From: Strigops habroptila
Lineage: Eukaryota; Chordata; Aves; Psittaciformes; Psittacidae
Assembly (NCBI RefSeq): GCF_004027225.2
Contig: NC_044282.2
Span: 59,327,225 to 59,391,224 of the forward strand
Reading direction: 5' to 3'
DNA length: 64,000 nucleotides
Part shown: positions 55,552 to 64,000 of the stretch, one piece after another
Layout: every line of letters begins with the position of its first letter
Numbering within the stretch: the first letter of the stretch is position 1
Made by a program: the position numbers and the translations under genes
Notes under the pieces: model-generated
The model's input: only the letters and a program-made list of their open reading frames with translations
The model's database searches: none
Told to the model about the DNA's origin: nothing

Positions 55552-55580
55552 ATAATCATAGAATCATAGAATCATAGAAT
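55552..55580 (-). repeat. Orphan CR1 octamer tail (ATAGAATC)n
   Basis: TAATCATAGAATCATAGAAT and one more unit, with no CR1 body next to it. It is either a severely 5'-truncated insertion or a remnant. Confidence 0.7.
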
Positions 55581-57843
55581 AGTCAATAATACATATTTAT
55601 ATATTTGTCTATGAAAATGAATATAAAGTTTCACAGGGTAAGTTAACCACCATGTTCCTGGCAGAATCTTAGACTAAGTATCCAACATAACTACCCCAGA
55701 TGCAAATATTTATTTTCCAGTTTCTTAAATGCAATGCCAATGAATCGACTTTTTTTCCAAAGCACTGATCTGTTTCTCCAAAAATGCATTAGGAAATTAA
55801 TATGTTCTTTTAGCTAATTATTATATCTAATAATTATATTAATAGTCATGCTACATATCCTGAGAACCCCAAGGTGCTCATTGTGTCAGCTACATGTGCT
55901 TTGAACTTGGTAGAGTGATGACATCCATAAATATCAAAGTTATGCTTTACAAATGAAGATCATGCATGTTTTGCCTCACTGATTGCTTTTGGGTGTACCA
56001 AACTCTTGGTCCAAGCGTTGTCAACATTTGCAGTTTCAATAGCTAAAATGCTCTGTCCTGAGCACGCTATAGATGAAACTGAGATGGATGGTTTCTGCAC
56101 TTACTACTTTTTCTGGTGTACGTACCACCCAGACCACGTCTACACCAGTAAACCAAGTAGTGTTAGCATGTGATCTCATGCATTGGGTCATGATCACCAC
56201 AGACTTTAACCATTAGCTAATGGTTAACTTCTTTGCATTTCCCAGAGAAGTTTTGGTCCCTGCAACTAACACTTTCCAGCACCGTGCTCAGGCATGGCTG
56301 GATGCAGGCAATAGGGGAGATATTATGGGGACATGACAAGGTCATGAGCAAATGCTTTAGTTTAAAAGACTTGTTTAGAGTTGCTCTGTTACTCAGTTGC
56401 GTTTCAGCAACAACCTGTGCCGCAAGATTTTCCTTTCTTCTCCTCTAGTCCTTATTCATCCCACATGTTTCAGTTTCTCCAGGAGGTAAGACAGAGTTTT
56501 TTATACATAAACATGTGGTACTACACAGCCCTGAGCCATCTCCGGAGCAATTATGTTTTGGACCAAATGAATCAGAAGTGCTTCCTTGTTGGTGTGATCA
56601 TGGAAGGCAAGACTGTCAAAAAATAAAAGCACAAATAAAAGAGCAAGGGTAACTAAGGTCATAGAGGCAGACATCTAAGTGTTTGCCTACTTTAGTAATG
56701 CCACATGGACAACATTAATTACTGGTATGTTTTTTTGCCAGTGTTTTGTATGAGCCTCAACCTAGTTTGGGATCACATCCTACCAGATGCTACACAGACA
56801 ATTCTTTAGTCCCAACGCTGAAATGTCAGGAGCCATCACAAACCAATGAATGGAGGAAAAAAAAGAATTAACCTCATTTCACAGGATAATCAAGTGACTT
56901 CTTCAAAGTCACAGGAGAAGGTTTCAGCAGAGTTCTGCAATCACACCTGCTGAGTGATTCTGCAGCAGCAGCCTGTGTTTCCCTGTCTCTCACAACAAAT
57001 CACTCCTCACATGCTGATGGGCAAACTTGCTGACTCCTGTGATGCAAGTCTGCCAGCAGTAAAACCTCTAGCACAGCATGTTGTAAACTAGGAGGACACT
57101 TAAACTGTCCTACACAGACAGACCTTGGATTGCTCCACCCACAGTTCAAATTAGAAAGACCATGCCCAGCTTGAAGTGCAACCACATTAGTATGGAAATG
57201 TGCCCATCCTGGGCAGTCTTACTCTTCTGTCTTTTGGTGACACAGCTTTGGGTTCAGAGCTGGCTCATGTCCTGCCAGCCCAGGCCACTGACAAAGTTTG
57301 CTTGGAAGAGGCCATGTCCCCGTGAGAACTTGCCTGTCAGTTGTGCTTTCACATCACTGTCTACAAGCCACAAGTTGATATTTTCCCTGCTTTTCTCATG
57401 GTTCTTTTACAACACTGAACCAGCATGGTAAAAATAAAGATGCTTTATCTGAAACATCCATGAAGGAAATCCTGTGTCTCTGATGAACCTGACTTCCTCA
57501 ATTTCCTGTTTGCTGCACAGCTGTCTGCATTGGATGGGTCTCAGGGACATTGTTTTGGACATATTTGTGTACCTCAGTTGGAAGCCAGGCTCCTTGAGTT
57601 AGAACATAAGGGTCTATAATCTTCTAAGGAAAAAAAGAAATCACAGTGAAAACAAAAAGAATGAAAAGAAAACAAACCAATAAAGAATCTATCCTTCATA
57701 ACATTTGAGGTTCTGGTATTTGCTGGCCTTGGAGTAGGTTCAAAATAAATGAGGGAAATGTGTATTTCATTAGATGCTGATATTTGGAAGATAAGAGGGA
57801 AAAAATGATGAGATGCTTCCAAGCACAGTTGTGAGGACAGGGC

Positions 57844-57862
57844 CTGCGTGTGTGTGTGTGTA
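57844..57862 (+). repeat. (TG)n microsatellite
   Basis: GCGTGTGTGTGTGTGTG, followed by an ACACACATGCTTGCATAC segment of opposite phase. Confidence 0.85.
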
Positions 57863-60045
57863 TAAACACACATGCTTGCATACACACAAACATATAGTCG
57901 TGATTCTCTCTAATTCAGAATACTACTACTACATAGGAAGAATTACAGAGGAAGATAAAAAAGGGACTTATTTTTCCAGAGCATTGCTCATCATGTGCAT
58001 GATAAGAGTTTTTGCTCTTCTCATTCTCCACCTCTTTCCAGAATTGCAATTGAATCCTTCCATAAGGTTTTTGGGTGGGTTTTTTTGCAAATGAGACTTG
58101 ATTTTGTAAGTGAAGAGTCATTGAGACATATGCAGGCATGTATGAAAAATATCTCAATCCTACACAAAGTAGACTGTGCTAGGTGCCTTAATAATAAAGC
58201 TGGTTAATTAAAAAAACAGCATGTTCCTAGTTGGTGGCATACTTGTTGATGGTTAAACTTTGAGGTGTCTTCTCCATTCACCACAGATGACTCTGTGTAA
58301 TCCCTTGGCTCCTAACCAACCTAGTCTGTAAAGTTAGGATGTAGCACATGTTTGCCTCCTAGGGACACAGCGCCTTGGGCAGCAACAACGGTCATGAAGT
58401 GCTCAGAATTCTTTTGTTAATTAGCACATGCAATGCAAGGGAACTAAAAGATGAGATTTAAGGATCCAAATACCCGGGTATTTTGAAGACAGATGAAAGG
58501 AGGAGAGCATTTGATGTCTGTGCTTCAAACAATGCTGCAGAGCAGGAACTGAAATTTTCACAAGCAATAGCCAAAGCTTAGATCTTTCACAGCACATCAG
58601 AAGATAATGAATCTCTGCAGTTTATTCTAATAGGTAGTTCTGGACACAGTTTTTCATAGGGGCTATGGATAGAAACATTTCACTGGCCTCAGAGTTGTTT
58701 CCCTGCTAATCTTCAATCCTTTACTACAAGCCCATAGGTTCTAGAGTTTAGAGATTTTTTTTCTAACACACACCAAAATAAAAGCTTCATTTTGTTCTTT
58801 GCAGCTGGACCTATTCTGAGCAAAGTTGCAGACAAAATCTTACCCCAGATATAAACCTAGCACAGGAAAAGAAATGCATCAAGTGTAGCAAATAACATAA
58901 AAGAATATAGTATTAAATATATATATATAAAAAAAAGTAGAAGCAACTGAAAACCAAGGATGATGATGTAATATGTTACAATACAAGCTGTCAAACTGTG
59001 GCTTGCATGAATTCAGTAGCACACGTGGATAAAAGTCACTGACCCATGGTAACCTCCTGGTGGGTGGACAACACCTGCCAAGTAACTGATAAAATGCCGT
59101 GGTCTAGGTTTCAGATGAGGCTACAAGAGCAGCAAGGAGACAGTTTGGCTGCTGATTGGGAAGGCTATGGAGGTAAGAGGTCTGTCATTAGACCCCTGAT
59201 TTCTGGAGAATGTAGTAAATTGTAGCAGAAACGAAGAAGGAAGTGACAGTGTCAGAGTTTTGGTTTGGAGAAAGAGGATCTTGGGGGTTCTGGGAGGTAG
59301 AGGAGGTAAGGGCTCCTGGCTTGTGGAGGTAGAAATGTGTATTTGGGCTGGCGATCTTGGACAGGTCAGGCAGAATGAAAAAGTAGAGAACGAAGGGAGG
59401 TTGGGGGTCTTGGGGACCGTTGATGATGTGAAGGTTAACTTAGTGCCAAGAGATTTTGACCTTGTGCTAGACCTTGGGCTTCATCAGAACTGTCTCCACT
59501 TATATCCGCTCCAGATCTCCTCTCCTTTTGCGGTGCAGCATGCGATGCAGCATATAACACACCACTTGACATGCAGATGTGCTGAATTCAAGGAGAATCA
59601 GTGTGTTGTGTGAAACAAGCATTACCAAAGCCCTCCCAGCAACAGACATCTCCAACAGAACACCCCACCCAAGTGTCTCTTTTTTCCCTCATACTGAAGA
59701 TAATCAATTGATCCCTCACCTTCAGAAATATTGTCTGCACAGTAGCATCATCTCATGCATGAACAGAAAATGTTATAATCCCACCTTTATAACTTCAGAT
59801 AGAATGGGATACTACCAGATTTATGTCAGTATAATTTGGCCTAAATATTTCTGAATTATTCACTGTGATTAAAGCTAACTGATAATTTATCCTGGAAACT
59901 GGGTTTCCATGTTGTTATTGAAAAAAAACTGGGCTTTGCTTAAAATCCACCCACCCTCTCCATCCCCCCAAAGAAATAGGAAAACAAAAATTTTTTTGGA
60001 TTACATATTTTAAACCTTAAACACGTCTTTCTTTTCTTTTTCTGT

Positions 60046-60067
60046 CTTTTTTTTTTTTTTTTTTTTT
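60046..60067 (+). repeat. Poly-T run
   Basis: About twenty consecutive T residues (poly-A on the minus strand) with no recognisable retrocopy attached. Confidence 0.85.
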
Positions 60068-60342
60068 GACTCATGACAAAAAATATTCCCAGGAAACTCT
60101 AGTAGGAAAGCAGTTTCTGTCTGCTTTTATTCACCAATATTTTCCAGAAGAAAAGAAGCGTTTATATCTCATCACTCAAATGGCTTGCTAGTTTTCTCCC
60201 TCAAGTTAGAGCTCTGATTAAGGAAAAGAAACCAAACAAACCTTTGGGTTTTTGTTTTTTGATCTGATATCATCAGATAAAATCTGAACATCTTAAATGT
60301 TCCAGTTCTATATTTTCATGGGTTTGTAGTTACTCAATAATG

Positions 60343-60450
60343 TAGAATCATAGAATCTTAAGATCATCAAGTCCAACTGTAAACCTAACACTGCTAAGTC
60401 CCGCTAAACAATGTCCCTAAGTGGCACATCTACATGTTTTTTAATGCTAC
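60343..60450 (-). mobile_element. CR1 LINE 3' end fragment
   Basis: AGAATCATAGAATCTTAAGA, then TCATCAAGTCCAACTGTAAA and a CACTGCTAAGTC / GTGGCACATCTACATG stretch match the same CR1 subfamily type as the copy at 1129. The element is 5' truncated. Confidence 0.85.
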
Positions 60451-60749
60451 AGCAGAGGAGAACCAGAAGGTAGAGAAACTAGTTTCAGACAAAGTGGAAC
60501 CAGTGCTATACTACAGAGCTGTGGCTGGATTTCCTTGTGCATAGCAATGCGCAAAAGTTTTTCCTTTAATTGGGACAAAAAATTGGAGTTCCTCTCCAGA
60601 GAACATTTCTTGGTACCCAGGAAATGTATACCAAGGGATATCCCCCTTTGGGGGGGTAGTGTTTTCTTTCCAAACCCCATTATTTTTTTTTAACCTGTAG
60701 GAGTCTATTATCTTCAAGGACTTATTCCTCTACTAGTTTTGATTTAAAG

Positions 60750-60801
60750 TGAAAATGGGTTAAAAGTTACTGGCATGAAAATGGGTTAAAAGTTACTGGC
60801 A
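60750..60801 (+). repeat. Perfect 26-bp tandem duplication
   Basis: Two exact head-to-tail copies of a 26-bp unit that begins TGAAAATGGGTTAAAAG and ends TTACTGGCA. The unit is not simple-sequence. Confidence 0.96.
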
Positions 60802-63800
60802 CACACATACGTATGCACATACACTGCATGATTACATAAATCTCAGGCTTAAAGACAGCTTTTCTTTAGAAAGAGAGAAAAACATGATGTATTAACATCA
60901 ATACATTGACTATGTTTGCCAGGTTAGCTGATACCCTCATCTGCAAAACTCAGGAATGTGATCCACTGGTGCCAATCCAGTAGGTTTCTGTGGTGCTTAT
61001 TCAGAATCGTGGCCCCAGGCTGTCCAATGCACTCTAAAATGGGTAAGAAAGCTGCTTTGCTATCCACAGGCCTTGATCAATCCCACAAAGAGAGGAAAAG
61101 AGAGGGATATCCCTTGGTGTTTGTGCCTGTTTCTCTTTCAAATGGAATTAATGGTGGTTTAATGGGGTATGAAAGGATGTTTTACTGGAAACAATGAGGA
61201 ACAATTGTCTAGCTCACGTTTCATTTCACAGGTCATTATTGCATTAAGAAGTAAATCGACCAAGTCCGGTAAATAACAGTCTGTGTTTTGCCCAGAGCTT
61301 CAAACCAACAATCTTAGCAGTCATCAACTAATATCTTTGTCATTTTTAACCCTTGCAGGGATCTGCTGGGGGCTAAACAATTATGGTCTTCATTCACCCC
61401 TAGCAGGTAAGCATTATTCATTTTATTTCTCATCCCTTCTTCCTGCAAACCCCACGAGGCTGGGTTTTTGCATTGTTGTTTTGTTTATTAGCCAACCTAG
61501 CCAACTGTGTGTCTGGTGGCCTTGAAAAACAACACATATTTTAGTGACTGCTGGAGGCATCTTTAAACAGGCTGCTTCCTCTGCAAAATTAATTGTTGCA
61601 AAATGCAGTGCTTCCCCTGTAAAGCTCTGCAGACTAACACTCAGCAGTTTCGTTGGATTATAGATATGCCTCTAAGATCTAAGGAAAATAATATAGTTAT
61701 ACTTGCAGGATGCAATTCACATTTCTTTTTTTAATTGCATAAACACAGCCGTCTTGTCTGCTTAAAGGTAACAGGCATCAAGCTTAGAGAGGCTGTACGT
61801 TGTATGCTGCTCTCCTCAGCTGTCCCTGACTCTTTTTGAAGCAGCAGCAAACTTCACTTTCCTCTGTTTCTCCTGTAGCCTTCTGGGTTGACTATTAATA
61901 TCAGCAGTTTCTTTCAGAAGGTATCAGAAATGTTTCTGGATGGTATCTAGTAATGATAAAACCCAACAACTGACTCAGATTTGTGGGCATCACTGAAGAG
62001 GGAATGATAAATAAGAGTGATATAGCCCTCAGGAGAAAAGGGCATGAAGTCTGAACTACTGAGTTGTGAGAAGAGGTTCCAGGTAAGGAACCTGCCTCAG
62101 TTTTTGTTCCTTGGTGCTGTAAACTCCACTCAGACCCTGTACACCATTTTCTGTGGGATTAGCTTCTACATATTTCACAACCTTCCAAGTGCATTAGCAT
62201 TCCAGAACAGGCATAGTGGCTGAGAGGGATCAAGTGCATGGGTTGAGAAAAAATCTCTTCACTAATTACCTCCCTAGTAGTCACTCTTTTTCTTCATCAG
62301 CAGTATTTAGAAAGTCCTAATTACCAGACCTTCCTATCACATCCCCCAAGACTTTGGATCCATAAATCTCTGTCAGACCTCAAAGATTCCTTCAGATCAC
62401 TGAGCACCCTTACAGAATTTTGAAAATGGGTCCAGAAAAGGCCTTCTGAAGTTATTTGATCCATTCCCTCCGTCATCTTGGGAAAAGACCAGCTCCATCT
62501 GGATCAGCAAAGAATGTTTGCATATACTAATAGTGACGCTACAACCCACTCAGGCAAGTTACTACAGTGTTTTGCTATCTTTATTTTAACCATTCCTTCC
62601 TTAATTTAAAATTATCTTGATGAAATTTCAGTCCATTATTTATGATTCTATAGACTTTGGGAGCAATTTATTTTTATCTTCTCCACACCAGTTTTCCATA
62701 TATTGAAGGCAGTTCTTAAATCTCTCATCCATTTCTCCTCAGGACTGAGCCACTCAACTTTCAGCCATTTTTCTTAGCTCCACTTTTCCAGATGCCTAAT
62801 AGTTCTTTTCACCTTTAACTGTCAGACTCCTAAATCAATCCATGACTCATGTGTGCATTGGTTATTCAGACTTCCTGTACCACCAATGCTTTTTATAAAT
62901 CACAACTTAAGAACCACTACCCTGAAATACTAACCTCATCATGTCAATGATAAAAAAGCTAATGTTCAAGTCACAGACAACATTTATATACAGAAAGGTG
63001 GAGAGGTGGATATCGAATCCATAACTAAACTCCTAAATGAAGGTGATGTGGTATTTGGGGCTTCTGAGCTATTTTTTAACTCACAGGGAAACAAATAGAC
63101 TCTCTGAGACTTCACAAACTCTAAAAATGGTGTCATTTTCCTAAATAGCTTCTTAAATACAACAGTTCAGTTTCGAGAATGACGAGGATTAAAAAAATCC
63201 TCCCAACTTTGTTCTTGGCTTTGGCCTCAAATTAATTAAGGTCTGCTGAAACCTTTATCAGGGATGTGTTTTCAGGAAAGTTAAGTAAAAGTTACAGGCA
63301 TTTTCTGATCATATTAGGTTTGAGTTTTATAAAACAATAACTTGGTAACAGCTCTTTTAATGTACTCCATTGCTACTTTCAACCCATTTTACAGGGACCA
63401 TTTATTGCAGAAAAAGCAAATTTCTATCTGTGAACAACCACAACAACAAAAAACTTCCGAGGAAAACAATAAATGTTTCATGCTGGTATTACATCTGTTT
63501 TATTCCTTGCAAATCTACCAAACCTGCATTCTCTTCTCAAACATCTTCGATTACTATACAGGTTATGCATAGGAGGTGTAGCTAATCATACTCCTTGGAA
63601 TATTAAATATATATGGTGCAACATTTTTAAACAGCTTAGTGCTAAATTACGCTGGCAGCTTGTGTGTCAACACTATACACTTCCTCAACTATTAATTGAT
63701 AACTTTATTCAATAATAAAAATTACCAGAAGAAAACAGATTGTACAAAAATCTGTGATCCACATCCCTTGGAATTTTGAACTGTTTAGACTTAGATATGA

Positions 63801-64000
63801 CAGGTTATTCTTCTGGCCAAATTTGAAGCCATTCTTAAAGGGAAAGAAAAAGAATGTGAAGGACTCACTTCTGGATATGCACACTGGGGGCTGGATCCTT
63901 GCATGCATGAAAATAAACATGCAAAGGTACCTATCATGAAAATCTAATATTGTCTGGGATGCCAGCCTGCTTTCATGCTCTAATACCCTGCTATATGTAA

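Larger units (their letters stand above)
39167..64000 (-). other. Presumed PKHD1 intron upstream of exon 60 equivalent
   Basis: In these 24.8 kb I found no exon that I would accept. The next upstream exon must end in phase 0; three weak candidates are given among the findings. The region contains at least six CR1 pieces, simple repeats (44931-44957, 46207-46260, 48961-48976, 57844-57862, 58916-58932, 60046-60067), a perfect 26-bp duplication at 60750-60801, and unique blocks resembling conserved noncoding DNA (42930-43210, 47100-47490, 54860-55140, 61180-61690). It may be one long intron, or short exons may have been missed. Confidence 0.5.

Overview
This is a stretch of bird nuclear genome. 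The evidence is the repeat content: many 5'-truncated CR1 LINE fragments, most carrying the avian (ATAGAATC)n 3' tail, together with long CpG-poor introns and no bacterial-style gene packing. One protein-coding gene can be supported. It lies on the minus strand and is the 3' part of PKHD1 (fibrocystin/polyductin), the large single-pass membrane protein of primary cilia in kidney tubule and bile-duct cells.

Eight consecutive exons were assembled by hand from splice sites and reading phase. In transcript order they are 39166-39088, 30788-29786, 18609-18474, 16772-16685, 12908-12801, 9072-8917, 8200-8081 and 3932-3583 (with the stop codon). Every junction keeps frame, giving about 679 C-terminal residues: the last ectodomain segment, one transmembrane helix, a Lys-rich membrane-proximal motif and a cytoplasmic tail of about 162 residues. 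The order and sizes fit the last exons of the human 67-exon gene (60 to 67, with the ~1 kb exon as 61). The exon numbers come from my knowledge of the family and were not checked by alignment.

Layout by coordinate: 1-3582 is 3' UTR and downstream DNA; 3583-39166 holds the eight exons and seven introns; 39167-64000 appears to be intron before the exon at 39088-39166, and I could not place the next upstream exon with confidence. The introns hold roughly a dozen CR1 pieces, microsatellites, and several blocks that look like conserved noncoding elements (CpG retained, AT-rich homeodomain-type motifs, no repeat signature).

The most unusual structure is a pair of composite tetranucleotide tracts, at 2311-2576 and about 15331-15948. 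They share the same irregular order of interruptions in opposite orientation, so they are related inverted copies and not two independent microsatellites. They flank the last four exons, including the membrane anchor. I saw no tRNA, rRNA, CRISPR or complete mobile element.
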